Shown here in pieces: positions 20,971 through 31,616 of a DNA stretch of 64,000 bases; within the stretch, counting starts at the first letter, position 1; the number at the start of each line of letters is the position of its first letter. The DNA comes from Sclerotinia nivalis (lineage: Eukaryota; Ascomycota; Leotiomycetes; Helotiales; Sclerotiniaceae). The notes below the pieces were generated by a model, which was not told the DNA's origin, made no database searches, and was given only the letters and a program-made list of their open reading frames with translations. Position numbers and translations under genes: made by a program. The DNA is taken from NCBI GenBank assembly GCA_029531795.1, contig JAPEIS010000012.1, forward strand, positions 1 to 64,000. Direction: 5' to 3'.

Positions 20971-21400
20971 AAAGAATGAAGTAGATACATATTTTCTCAT
21001 TACTTTTATTAATGTAAAGGATTTCTGATTGTTATAAGGTATTAATATAAGTTTAAAAGAATGAAATAGATATATATCTTTTCGTTATTATTGTTAGTGT
21101 AAGGGATTTCCGATTATTATAAAGTATTAATATAAGTTCAAAAGAATGAAATAGATATATATCTTTTTGTTATTATTATTGATGTGAAGAACCTTCGATT
21201 GTTACAAAATATTAATATATTAAGTTTAAAAGAATGAAGTAGATATATATATATATTTTTTTTGTTATTGATATAAAGGACCTTCGATTGTTTTAAGGTA
21301 TTAATATAAATTCAAAAGAATAAAGTAGATATATATTTTCTCGTTGTTTTTGTTTGAATTTTTGATGTATTTTCTTATTATTATAATTGTTGTAATATAT
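20971..21400. repeat. 85-bp tandem repeat, about five copies
   Basis: AAAGAATGAA followed by a GTAGATATATAT box recurs at 20971, 21056, 21141, 21229 and (as AAAGAATAAA) 21315, a period of 85-88 bp. Each unit also carries a TTTCTGATTGTTATAAGGTATTAATATAA-like half. Copies differ mostly by transitions and short TA expansions. Confidence 0.85.
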
Positions 21401-23290
21401 ATCATCGTCATTATTATTATCATCAGAATTATAAGAATATACTTTTATTTTCAAAGTATGAATATTAATATCGAAATCATTTTCAAAGTCAGAAAGTGTA
21501 TTTTCAATCTTGTTTGATGTAGATATATTATGTTTATTCTTTGTTGAATTAATTATTCGAATTAATTTTGCTTTAATCTTTTTAAAACAAGCTTTTCATC
21601 GATCGATGAGTTTTAAAGTTTTCTAGTATTATAAACAGATTTGTATAAATCTATATTCATATTAGTATTTTGTATATTATTGTAAAGATTCTTTCAATTT
21701 TCGTAAATCTTTTATTGTTTGATTATTAAATTGATCTATAGCTTTGGTATTATTAAAGCAATTGTTAATTGGGCGTTTAGTATACTTTGTTATTATATAT
21801 ATAATTAATGTAGTAATATAATATATAATCTTTCTTTATATAGACATCAGAAAACCAGTAGTGTGATTTAATCGATTAATAGAGTCCTTTGTATTGAAAA
21901 AGAGTTGTTCGATATAATTGATAAGTAAAGGATTTGTAAAACGTTTGGTTCTTTTTTATTTTGATGATTTCAGTTAACAAATCATTAAATGAATAAGAAC
22001 TCAAATACTTATAATCGAATTTAAATCTGGTTTGAGGGATTTTATATTTGTAGATAATTGTTTCCAAATATGAAGATTGTTTTGATTGTTAATTTGGAAG
22101 GCAATTAGAGAACAAACAATGGAAATAGAGTTGATTTGTATATTATTAATACGATTTAAAAGCTTTCTAAATTAATTAAAAGTAAAATATTTTGATAAAC
22201 AAAAGTTTACTTTGTATATTATCAATTGAGATAATAGAGCTTCTATATTATCTATCTGAAGGGCTTAGTATGTATATCAGTATACTTCAATTTGATCAGA
22301 AACTCTTTTTATATTTGAATCTGATTATATTTGAAATCCAATATCAAATTTACTAGATACAAATGTTATATTCTATAAAGATTTTATATTGTATTATTGA
22401 AAAGATGTAATCGAAGAGCAAAGTTTATTAAAGGATATTCGTATTTTATCTCTTTTTAGATTCTTTTAGTAAAGTTTGAATGTTAAATTTGAAGTACTAG
22501 AAGAAAAATCGAAGAAGAGATCGAAGAGAGAATCGAAGAGGAGATAAAAAGGATTATCGATAGGGAGTATATTATTATTGTTGAAGTTTGTATTGAAATA
22601 TCGCAATCTTTTTGGATTGGATGTTTGAAATGATAAATAGGTAGAGGCTGTCTTATTTGGAAGTTGTATATAATCGAAACGAGTAAGGTTTTCAGATTAA
22701 GTTCTTTTTCTTTTTTGTCTTTGATTATTATATTGAAATTGTAATCGAGAGGATAAGGGTAAGGAGTTCTTAATTTGGGATTGTAAAGCTATTGTAGAAA
22801 GATGATTAGGATTAATTTTGAAGGTTTAAAAGGATATTTGGGATAATTGGGAGGTATTAGAAAGATTATATATGGTAAAAGGAATTCGGGTTTGGGAATT
22901 TTGTAAGAGGATTGATATAGTAAGTTTTTTAGTTGGTATTTTTTGTTGTTATAGAATATATATTAATAATGAAAATGAAAATAGATATTTGGAAAAAAAA
23001 GAGGAGAAGTATAAATACAATAATGGAAGATTTTATTTGTGGGGTATTTGATGATCTTAAGATAATATAAATATTTTCAATCAATTCTGTAGTATTGAAA
23101 GGATCTTCTTTATTCGAATTGATCTAAATTTCATTTTCTTTATCAAATTCCGATTGTTTATAATCGTTACTTTCAGAATCATTATTTTTTAAATTTACTT
23201 TATTAGTTTTCTCTTCGAGATTATTGGTATTGAATTTATTGTTAGTTTTGGATTTAATTATTGAAGAAATATAGCGATTTCTAGTGATAA
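21400..23290 (-). pseudogene. Long mutated reading frame of unknown origin
   Basis: On minus, starting around 23285 (VITRNRYISSIIKSKTNNKF) and continuing past KVNLKNNDSESNDYKQSEFD, a frame stays recognisably protein-like for well over a kilobase with TAA/TAG scattered through it; it includes the open stretch 21876-22067 (IYKYKIPQTRFKFDYKYLSS). Frame changes may exist. The polar N-terminal part looks disordered. I recognise no domain; a retroelement gag or a DNA-transposon protein is possible. Confidence 0.3.
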
Positions 23291-23737
23291 CGGGGTTTGA
23301 AAAATATAGAATAGATTAATATATATATTTTCGATAAAAATATAAGTTTGAATATTATTTATCAGAATATAATAGATAAAACAAATGCTTTTTAATTATA
23401 CTATTATACTATTATAGTATTTAATATATAATAGAGATCTTATTAATTATTTTTTGTTTATTAATATCTATTATTATAATAGATAAGAATTTCTATCTAT
23501 AGATAAATAATATAAGAGTTTTTTAAAAACAAATAGAATCTATATAAAAAACTTTGATAAACTTTGAATTGGAAGAAATTCTGATAAAAAGTGATTATAG
23601 TAAAAAACCCGAAAATTTCTGAAAATAAAAGAGAATTTGAGTTTAATATATCAAAATATCAATTGTAATTAATATAGTGAATTTTATAAGTTTAATGATC
23701 TTGAATCATCAAAAACCATCAAAATTATACTAAAGTA

Positions 23738-24105
23738 AATAAAACTGTTTAAAACTGATATTATTAACTCAAAAAGATATCTAAATGAATTAATATTTAA
23801 AAGATATATATATGTATTATTAAACTTATTCCGATTAAGCTAGAAGTGAGGGAACTTAAGTTTTGAATCTTTCTAATTAATATTATTTTATTTATTTATT
23901 CTTTTTTTTATCATTAATTATATTAAAATGGATAAAACTGTTTAAAACCGATATTATTGATTCAAAAAGATATCTAAATGAATTAGTACTTAAAAGATAT
24001 ATATATATATTATTAAACTTATCCTGATTAAACTAGAAGCGGAGGAATTCAAGTTTTGAATTCTTTTAATTAATACTGTTCCATTTATCTATTCCTTTTT
24101 TTATT
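23738..24105. repeat. Tandem duplication, 193-bp period
   Basis: AATAAAACTGTTTAAAACTG at 23738 recurs as GATAAAACTGTTTAAAACCG at 23931, and the next ~165 bp match well in both copies (AAAAAGATATCTAAATGAAT, then TTAAACTTATYCYGATTAA). The two copies differ chiefly by C/T and G/A changes. No coding role is visible. Confidence 0.8.
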
Positions 24106-24547
24106 ACCAAGTTTATTAATATATAATTCAAAAATCTTTAATTTTTTTGATTATCATCTTTGTATAGTACTGTTATCTTCTTAAGGCTATTTTTTTATCA
24201 AACTCTTGTAAAATGGATTTCTTCAAGATCTCTGAATCCTCGAAACCTTTCGATCAATGTAATTCACTCAATTCGGATACTTCGTTTGAATCTTCTTTTC
24301 AGTGTTTTGAAGATACAGTTAATAATGAAATTCATATATTATTAATTAATTTATTTATATTTAAATTTATCGTTCTTAAATAATTTTTAGTTTTATTACA
24401 GTTTTGGATTATGAATTTGATAACAAATCAGCGGAATGAACATCCTTGGGCTTTGTACCCGAAAAAATCAAATATGAATCAACAATTTAGGAAATATAAA
24501 TTCTAAAGTATACAAAAGTCTATATAAATTTATTCCAGGTTTAAAAT
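24106..24547. other. Left flank of the Copia insertion
   Basis: AT-rich sequence without a supported gene. A short frame near 24420-24500 (NEHPWALYPKKSNMNQ on plus) has protein-like composition and may be part of an older element split by the Copia insertion. It does not continue clearly beyond 30331. Confidence 0.3.
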
Positions 24548-24552
24548 CATTT

Positions 24553-25082
24553 TCTCGTAGGAGGTTGATCGGATAATAATAAATAATATAATAATAATAC
24601 TATAATATTATTTATTATAATAGTGGAAGACTTAGTCGTATTTAGCTTAGGAGTGATCGAATATATGAACAATAGAATATTGAAGTCAGAATTATATATA
24701 TATTGAATATTGAATTTTTTATCTGCTTATTTTTTCGAAGAATTCTTTGAAGAAGATCTTCGTATTTATAGATTTTAATGAGATTCTACACTATTCTATG
24801 ATTATAAATAAGATCGATTTAAATCGAATCTTATAGAATCATTTTATATAATAAAAGGAAATAATAACCAATAGTATTCAATCTGAGAATAAGAAAATTC
24901 TATATGCTTCCATTTCATTCTATTCCATTATAAATCATTCTGATATGATATATGATCGAAATTTTATATAATAATAAAATTTAATAATATGAAATCATAT
25001 TATTAATATATCACGTGATCATATAACTATTGGTTCGGTAAATATTATTAAGTGTTTTAATAACTTATTAGGAATTCTCACA
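24553..25082 (-). repeat. 3' LTR of the Copia element
   Basis: 530 bp. On minus it begins TGTGAGAATTCC and ends CTACGAGA, so the 5' TG is canonical while the 3' end is GA rather than CA. The inner edge is set by the polypurine stretch to its right and the outer edge by the CATTT duplication. Two bases (CA) beyond the inner edge also match by chance. Confidence 0.93.
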
Positions 25083-25090
25083 CACCCCCA
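25083..25090 (-). other. Polypurine tract of the Copia element
   Basis: Immediately inside the 3' LTR the minus strand reads TGGGGGTG. This short G-rich run is where plus-strand DNA synthesis of the retrotransposon would be primed. Confidence 0.6.
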
Positions 25091-25119
25091 TAATAAGTGT
25101 ATTAAATATTTTAATAATA

Positions 25120-26748
25120 TTAATATAAATTAATCTGTTTTAAGAATTCGATTAATTTAATTCGAGCTAATGGCTTAGTAAGGCCATCGGCTTTTTGATC
25201 ATTAGTAGATATATAAATTAGATCTAAATCACCTGAATTTATAATATCTCTAATATAGTAAAACCGTATTGCTATATGCTTGCTTCTTTCGTGAAATATA
25301 GGGTTTTTAGCAAGTGCTAGCGCGGCTTGATTATCTGTATATAGTGGGAATTTATCTTGTTTATACAGATTGAGTTCTTTTAATAGCTTTTTAATATATA
25401 TAGCCTCTTTAGCTGCAATATTAATAGCTATAAATTCAGCCTCTGAAGTTGATTGAGCTACTACTGATTGTAGTTTAGATTTCCAACTAATAGGCCCTTC
25501 TGCTAGTGTAAATACGTATCCGCTAGTTGATTTATACGTATTAACATCACCCCCATAATCCGAATCACAATAACCTTTAATATAAGGGTTATTATTGCGT
25601 TTATAATTAGTACCTTTATTAATAGTACCTCTTAAATATCGTAGTATTCTTTTTGCGGCTTGGAGATGTATAGAGCTAGGATTGGACGAGAAACTAGCTA
25701 ATCTACCGACGTGAAAAGCTATATCTAATCTAGTTCCAAGTGATAAATATAATAAAGAACCAATAATTTCTTGATATAATTTTATATCCTTATTATTAGC
25801 TTTTTCTTTATTATAGTAAAGCTTTATTTTCGGATCCATTGGAGTGGAAACAGGGTGTGAATCTAGCATTCCGAATCTAGCTAATATCTTTTTGGTATAT
25901 TCTGATTGGTGTAGCTTTAAACAGTCGGCTTTTCTTTCGATTTGAATGCCTAAATAGTCTTTAATAGGCCCTAGATCTTTTAAATCGAAATGCTTTTTAA
26001 GATTACTAATGAATTCATTAATAATCTCTTGATTTGGAGCTATAATAGCTATATCATCGACGTATATACTGAGAATGATATTCTTATTCTTATTGATAAA
26101 AATACATTCTTCAGTGATTAGATTATTGAAATCTAATTTGTTTAGAATGTCTTTTAAGGTATAATACCAGATTCGAGCCGATTGTTTTAGACCGTATAAA
26201 GCCTTATTTAATTTTAAAGCTTTATTATTTAATTCATTAAAGCCTTCAGGAGGGGTTAAGATCAGAGGTGTATCGATATTGCCTTGAGCAAAAGCTAATA
26301 CCATATCGATTTTATGAATTAGCCAATCATTTTGGAGAGCTAATACGAATAATAGCTTCCAAGCCATCGATTTAACTACGGATGCATGGGTATCAATATA
26401 GTCTAATCCGTATAATTGCTCGAATCCTTTAGCTACGAATCTAGCTTTGAATTCGATGAAATCACCCAAATCCTTTATTTTATAAACCCATCTAGTTTTA
26501 AGGGTTTTATTGTTATTTGGATTATTAATAATATCCCAGGTTTTATTCAATTCAAGGGTATTTATTTCGTAGTCCATAGCTTTTAGCCAATATTCTTTCT
26601 CCGGTGAGCTAATTGCTTCTTTATAGGATTTTGGTTCGGTCAATATATGATCAGGCTTTTTAATAATGATTTTGTTGTTATTATTAAGCCGAATATCGAA
26701 GGCTAATTGAAGGTTTTTCGAATTTTCGTCGTCGATTTCGAGTTTCAC
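25120..26748 (-). CDS. Copia reverse transcriptase-RNase H frame
   Basis: 542 codons. The reverse transcriptase core is complete: RWVYKIKDLGDFIEFKARFV, VAKGFEQLYGLDYIDT, IDMVLAFAQGNI, LYGLKQSARIWYYTL, and the YVDD active site at about residue 228 (ILSIYVDDIAII). RNase H follows with GYCDSDYGGDVNTYKSTSGY at about 395, SEAEFIAI and LYTDNQAALALA. The frame opens after an in-frame TAA (26752-26754); the first usable start is GTG at 26746-26748, overlapping the TGA of the gag-integrase frame in GTGA. There is no ATG at the start, so it is probably made as part of a polyprotein by a -1 shift on a run of four G, or the run is one G short. It converts element RNA into DNA in cytoplasmic particles. 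Confidence 0.95.
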   Translation of the reverse strand: MKLEIDDENSKNLQLAFDIRLNNNNKIIIKKPDHILTEPKSYKEAISSPEKEYWLKAMDYEINTLELNKTWDIINNPNNNKTLKTRWVYKIKDLGDFIEFKARFVAKGFEQLYGLDYIDTHASVVKSMAWKLLFVLALQNDWLIHKIDMVLAFAQGNIDTPLILTPPEGFNELNNKALKLNKALYGLKQSARIWYYTLKDILNKLDFNNLITEECIFINKNKNIILSIYVDDIAIIAPNQEIINEFISNLKKHFDLKDLGPIKDYLGIQIERKADCLKLHQSEYTKKILARFGMLDSHPVSTPMDPKIKLYYNKEKANNKDIKLYQEIIGSLLYLSLGTRLDIAFHVGRLASFSSNPSSIHLQAAKRILRYLRGTINKGTNYKRNNNPYIKGYCDSDYGGDVNTYKSTSGYVFTLAEGPISWKSKLQSVVAQSTSEAEFIAINIAAKEAIYIKKLLKELNLYKQDKFPLYTDNQAALALAKNPIFHERSKHIAIRFYYIRDIINSGDLDLIYISTNDQKADGLTKPLARIKLIEFLKQINLY

Positions 26749-29309
26749 CCCTTATTGATCGAATTAAAATACCCCGAAAAAGCTAGACCATAGTATGACA
26801 CACCTTTATGATCATATGAAAAGCCTTTATTTTCAGGTTCTAGACCTCTAATTCGTTTAGAGGTTCGAATTTCGGGTTTTTCGAAAGAGTTTTCTTCGAT
26901 TTCAACATCCGAAAGCTCTGATTCGTCGGATATTTCGACTATTTCCCTTTCAGGAGTAGGGGTTTCTACTATAATTGAAGTTGAATTTTCTTCTTCTTGA
27001 CTTATAGTATTAATAGGTTCGAAATCAGGGCTTTCTTCTTCCAAAATATTTAAATCCTGATTTTTATATTCATCGGAATATTTTAAATTCTCCTGAATAT
27101 CAACATCCCTTGCACTAATCACTCTTTTTATTGCAGGGATATATATTAGAAAGTTATTAGAGGATTCAAAACCTACTAATATACCTTTTCGAGCCCTAAA
27201 ATCCATTTTCCCTTTTCGAATTTCTTTGTTATTCAATATATAAGTGAGTGAACCTAGTATTTTTATATAATCTAGATTAGGTTTCTTATTATATATCAAT
27301 TCGAAAGGTGATGATTTAATAGAACTATTATAGGTTCTATTCTTGATATGGGCTATAGCCTGAATTAGATAAGGCCATAGAAAAAGAGGAATATCTTTTT
27401 CTTTAATTAGACATAATAATCTTTCGATTATATATCTATTTAATACCTCAGCTATTCCATTTTGGGAATGCGTATACGGGCTTATATACTCTGAAATAAT
27501 CCCGTGATTTTTGATGAAAATAGACCATTTATTCGATAAAAACTCTAGAGCATTATCTAGTCTTAATATTTTAATGTTAATTTTAAACTGAGTTTTAATT
27601 AGATTATAAAACTCTATTAGAATATCGTAGGCTTGTGATTTGAATTTAATGGGATATACCCAAATAGCTCTAGTAGCCCATTCCGTAAAGGTTAAAAAGT
27701 ATTTTTCACCTTTAATTCCTGTAATTCGAAAGGGCCCTGCAATATCAAGGCTGAATTTTTCGAATTTATTCGATATAGGAGGTATTTCAGAAGGTTCTCG
27801 GCTTATTATTTGATGGAATTTGCCGAATTTACATGGTTCGCATGTATTTAAATCAGATATATTATCTTCTGATTTAATATTTAAGGATTTGATGAGATGA
27901 TCCTTATTGATATGACCTAATCTCTTATGCATTAGATTCAAATCGATTTTATTGGCTAATAGCTCTGGTTCTTCTTCGAATTCAGAGCTGTTATTGGTAT
28001 TAATGCTTTCGATATATTTAGAGTTTATTTTAAAATCTAAATAATAAGCATTATTGATCCAAGGAGCTGTGGTTTTAATATTATACCCTTTATGAACTAG
28101 GTTGATTTTGTCTCCAGGAGGGATAATATGACTAGCCCAACCTCTAGTAGCTATTTTATTCGTACTAATTAAGGTTGTAGCTAATTTGGGTATATAATAT
28201 ACCCCTTGAATAATCACCTCTGAATTATTATTAATAATAATAGGAATATCGCCTATTCCTTCGATTGAGACGTTTTCACCACTAGCTACAGTGATACAAT
28301 GATTCTTTAATGGTTTATAATTAATAAACCATTCTTTATTAGGGCAATAATGTTCTGTGGCACCGGAATCTAATATGAATTTATATTTCGAAATATTAGC
28401 TAAATTAGCTATTCCGATATTATGATTCACAGTCATTAACTGTTTGTTTGAAAGAGGGTTCTTTTTGCTCGAATCATTATTCGAATTCGAATTTGAATTA
28501 GAATTAGATTGCTTATTATTAGCACCCTTATTATTCTTTAATTCAGGGTATTTAATGAAGCATTTTGATTCTAAATGACCCTTCTTTCGGCAATGACTAC
28601 AATAAGGAGTTTTATTCTTATTTTTAAAGCTAGCCTTATTTGCATTGAAATCTGTATTAGATTTCATTCTAGCCTCTTCAGATATTAATTCAGAAAATAA
28701 ATTATCTAAATCAATATTGTTGTCATTATTAGCTAGCTCCTTAGCTAATTCTTCGTATTTTCTAGAGGCAAAACCATCGAAAGAACTAGGTAGGCCTCTA
28801 AAAAGAAACCATGCTATAAAAGCCTTCGGAATTTCGTATTTCATTGATTTTAAATAGTTATACGATGATTGAATAGAATTAGTATAATCATCCATATCAT
28901 CAGAACTATTATAATTGGATTCTATTAGTTTATTCAGATATCTCCCCATTAGTTCTAGTGAAGATTCTCCGAATATTTTATTAATAGCTTCCCAGAGAGT
29001 TTTAGCCGTAGTTTTATCCTTAAATCTTTCGACTAATTCGAAGCTAATTATAGATTTAATAGCTCCTAAAGCTCTCTTTTCATTTCGAAGATATTCGGAA
29101 GCTTTTTCATTGAATTTAATAGCCAATTCTGGGGTATAAGGCTCTCCTTTATCATTTACATATAATGATTTATTTGGAGGCGTTTCGGATCCATCGATAT
29201 AAGGCATAAAACCATTAATTTCGAGGTATAATTTAGCCTTATTTATCCATTCAATATAATTAGACCTCCCTTTTAAGGGTTCTCCTTTAAAAGTTATACC
29301 AGAAGCCAT
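26745..29309 (-). CDS. Copia gag-protease-integrase polyprotein
   Basis: 854 codons from ATG at 29309. Gag fills about residues 1-230 (typical start with LKGRSNYIEWINKAKLYLEI). The nucleocapsid knuckle CSHCRKKGHLESKC is at about 236. The aspartic protease has KFILDSGATEHYC at about 312. Integrase has the HX3H-CX2C zinc site (HKRLGHINKDH, CEPCKFGK), then catalytic Asp in DIAGPF (about 520), Asp in LRLDNALEF (about 585) and Glu in HSQNGIAEVLNR (about 617), followed by the usual GILVGFESSNN-like region and an acidic tail ending SINKG. Length is normal for the part of a Copia polyprotein before reverse transcriptase. The stop overlaps the next frame by four bases. Confidence 0.95.
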   Translation of the reverse strand: MASGITFKGEPLKGRSNYIEWINKAKLYLEINGFMPYIDGSETPPNKSLYVNDKGEPYTPELAIKFNEKASEYLRNEKRALGAIKSIISFELVERFKDKTTAKTLWEAINKIFGESSLELMGRYLNKLIESNYNSSDDMDDYTNSIQSSYNYLKSMKYEIPKAFIAWFLFRGLPSSFDGFASRKYEELAKELANNDNNIDLDNLFSELISEEARMKSNTDFNANKASFKNKNKTPYCSHCRKKGHLESKCFIKYPELKNNKGANNKQSNSNSNSNSNNDSSKKNPLSNKQLMTVNHNIGIANLANISKYKFILDSGATEHYCPNKEWFINYKPLKNHCITVASGENVSIEGIGDIPIIINNNSEVIIQGVYYIPKLATTLISTNKIATRGWASHIIPPGDKINLVHKGYNIKTTAPWINNAYYLDFKINSKYIESINTNNSSEFEEEPELLANKIDLNLMHKRLGHINKDHLIKSLNIKSEDNISDLNTCEPCKFGKFHQIISREPSEIPPISNKFEKFSLDIAGPFRITGIKGEKYFLTFTEWATRAIWVYPIKFKSQAYDILIEFYNLIKTQFKINIKILRLDNALEFLSNKWSIFIKNHGIISEYISPYTHSQNGIAEVLNRYIIERLLCLIKEKDIPLFLWPYLIQAIAHIKNRTYNSSIKSSPFELIYNKKPNLDYIKILGSLTYILNNKEIRKGKMDFRARKGILVGFESSNNFLIYIPAIKRVISARDVDIQENLKYSDEYKNQDLNILEEESPDFEPINTISQEEENSTSIIVETPTPEREIVEISDESELSDVEIEENSFEKPEIRTSKRIRGLEPENKGFSYDHKGVSYYGLAFSGYFNSINKG

Positions 29310-29775
29310 TTTTAAGCTTTTATATGTAAGCTATATGGACTTTTAATCTAGTATAGTATTAATACTAATTTTGATGAATTTAGTATTAAAATTTGAATGG
29401 AATTCGATAGTGATTCGATTTAATATCGAAATTAGATCGATTTCGGTATAATAAACCAGCCACCTCTTAAATTAGATCTTTATTTTAAACTTTATAAAAT
29501 AAAGCCTAAATAAGCTAGGGCACCTTGGTATGAAGAAATTGATATATCACCCGCTATGGGTAGCGTATAGCTTAAATATATCGTCTAGGGACCTAATTTT
29601 ATTCACTCAATTAGGTTTAGCTTCAGGGACGCAGGCCTCAGGGTTTATTTTAGTATATTTCGATAATAATTCAATATGATATTGATATTATATCGATATA
29701 GTGATATTCGACAGCTCAATAGCTATAATATTATAGCTTTGAATCGAGCTAGTACCCCTTTTTAAGCTAGTATTT
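29310..29775 (-). other. Copia 5' leader
   Basis: About 470 bp between the primer site and the gag start codon, read on minus. It contains no long ORF. This is where packaging and dimerisation signals would be; none can be pinpointed by eye. Confidence 0.6.
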
Positions 29776-29795
29776 GACTAGCCGGGCTCATAACC
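29776..29795 (-). promoter_or_regulatory. Primer-binding site matching the anticodon arm of initiator tRNA-Met
   Basis: Directly inside the 5' LTR the plus strand reads GCCGGGCTCATAACC, which is the anticodon stem-loop of initiator methionine tRNA (CTCATAA loop) ending at about tRNA position 40. A primer paired here would be an internally cleaved half-tRNA, as known for Drosophila copia and yeast Ty5, and not the tRNA 3' end. The match rests on my recall of initiator tRNA sequences. Confidence 0.75.
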
Positions 29796-30325
29796 TCTCG
29801 TAGGAGGTTGATCGGATAATAATAAATAATATAATAATAATACTATAATATTATTTATTATAATAGTGGAAGACTTAGTCGTATTTAGCTTAGGAGTGAT
29901 CGAATATATGAACAATAGAATATTGAAGTCAGAATTATATATATATTGAATATTGAATTTTTTATCTGCTTATTTTTTCGAAGAATTCTTTGAAGAAGAT
30001 CTTCGTATTTATAGATTTTAATGAGATTCTACACTATTCTATGATTATAAATAAGATCGATTTAAATCGAATCTTATAGAATCATTTTATATAATAAAAG
30101 GAAATAATAACCAATAGTATTCAATCTGAGAATAAGAAAATTCTATATGCTTCCATTTCATTCTATTCCATTATAAATCATTCTGATATGATATATGATC
30201 GAAATTTTATATAATAATAAAATTTAATAATATGAAATCATATTATTAATATATCACGTGATCATATAACTATTGGTTCGGTAAATATTATTAAGTGTTT
30301 TAATAACTTATTAGGAATTCTCACA
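29796..30325 (-). repeat. 5' LTR of the Copia element
   Basis: 530 bp, matching 24553-25082 throughout with no difference found. As the 5' LTR on minus it should carry the element promoter, with TATATATATA around 29940. The outer edge abuts the CATTT duplication at 30326-30330. Confidence 0.93.
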
Positions 30326-30330
30326 CATTT

Positions 30331-31616
30331 TAACTTTCTCTCTATATATATATACGCTCTATTATTAAACTAGTAAAAATCAATTAACATTTGATAATAA
30401 GGGGTTCAAAAGATCATCTTCCGTATTCTCATCTTGCATCAAGTAATCCAGAGTTTATTGTTATATAGGATAGAAAACTAAAGGAATTAGAATTATACTT
30501 AAAAATTATATAAAATACTATTGAAGATACCGATCTGTCTAATTTCGTTTAATATTTTATATTTACTATTATTTAATATATTCACCTTCTAGTTTTCTAT
30601 ACTGGAATAAACAGGGTTGCAAGTGAATTTTCTGAAACATTATTTTGTAAAGATATTATTTTAGATACTAAGAAAATTATATAGATTGTTATTCTTTCGA
30701 AACTCAAGAAATCTTATAGCGAATCTTAAATTGCTTTTAGTTAGAAAGAAATAATAGATAATAATCACTTATAAATAAAACATTTTAATTGTAATTAATA
30801 AATATATTGATAGAATGATATCAATAGAAAACTATTAAATGTTTTGTAATTAATAAAAAGGAATATATTATAATAGATTTATTATAGGGATTTCTTTTTG
30901 GTATACTATCAGATAATTAATAGAATTCGAATTTTTTTATAGTATTCTAAAAGTATATTTAAATTTATAAAATAAAAGCTTGAAAATTGTTATTTATTAA
31001 TTATATTTATTTTATATATTTATATAATAATTATTAGAATGTATATTTGTATAATCAATATTGAAATGTATATAGTAATTATAATCCTTTAATAACTAAA
31101 AATGTTTTCTTTATTTTCTTTATATCTTTATATATACTTCTTTGTATATATTATAATCTATTTTTTTGTATATTACAATTTCGATTTTCCTATCTGGGTA
31201 TATCAAATATATCTTCTTTATCTCTTCAATATTTAATATAATGATAATAGAAACTTTACTTTAAATAATATAATTTTATTTGATTTCCAAGTTTATTAGT
31301 AAAAGAAGTATTTCATTTTGTTTTCTTATATAATATCTTATACCTTTAGTATTTTAAATTTGAAGATTCCTAATTGGTAATTTAATATATAATTTCGTTT
31401 GAAGATATATTTTTTTCCTTTTCATTTTTTTAGTATCTTAATTTATTTAATATATTCTATTCTTTTCAAAGAAGATTACAAAATTCAAATTAATATTAAA
31501 GTTTTAGTATAAGAAGATATATAAGCAGTTTAGAATAATAGTAAATAGATTATATTGAAACAACTTTCATTTTTTGATTTAAGTTATTTTATTTGTTTTT
31601 TTTATTATAAGATAAT
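30331..31616. other. AT-rich spacer between the Copia element and the solo LTR
   Basis: No supported ORF on either strand. Frequent TATATA, AATTTATT and TTTTTCTTTAT stretches. Nothing recognisable. Confidence 0.45.

Larger units (their letters stand above)
24548..30330 (-). mobile_element. Complete Ty1/Copia retrotransposon with 5-bp target duplication
   Basis: CATTT at 24548-24552 and 30326-30330 flanks two 530-bp LTRs, 24553-25082 and 29796-30325, that look identical at every position I compared (constant offset of 5243). Between them, on minus, lie a primer site, a 485-bp leader, a gag-protease-integrase frame and a reverse transcriptase-RNase H frame, then a G-rich polypurine stretch. 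Domain order (integrase before reverse transcriptase) defines it as Copia. All catalytic residues I can see are intact, and base composition is less extreme than the surroundings. It inserted recently and has not been hit by the mutation process that ruined its neighbours. Confidence 0.95.

Noticed and set aside
20971..21400. CRISPR-like regular spacing
   Set aside because: The whole unit is repeated, with no unique spacers, and the context is fungal.
28645..29139. Two plus frames inside Copia gag
   Set aside because: Antisense shadows of a strongly supported gag frame.
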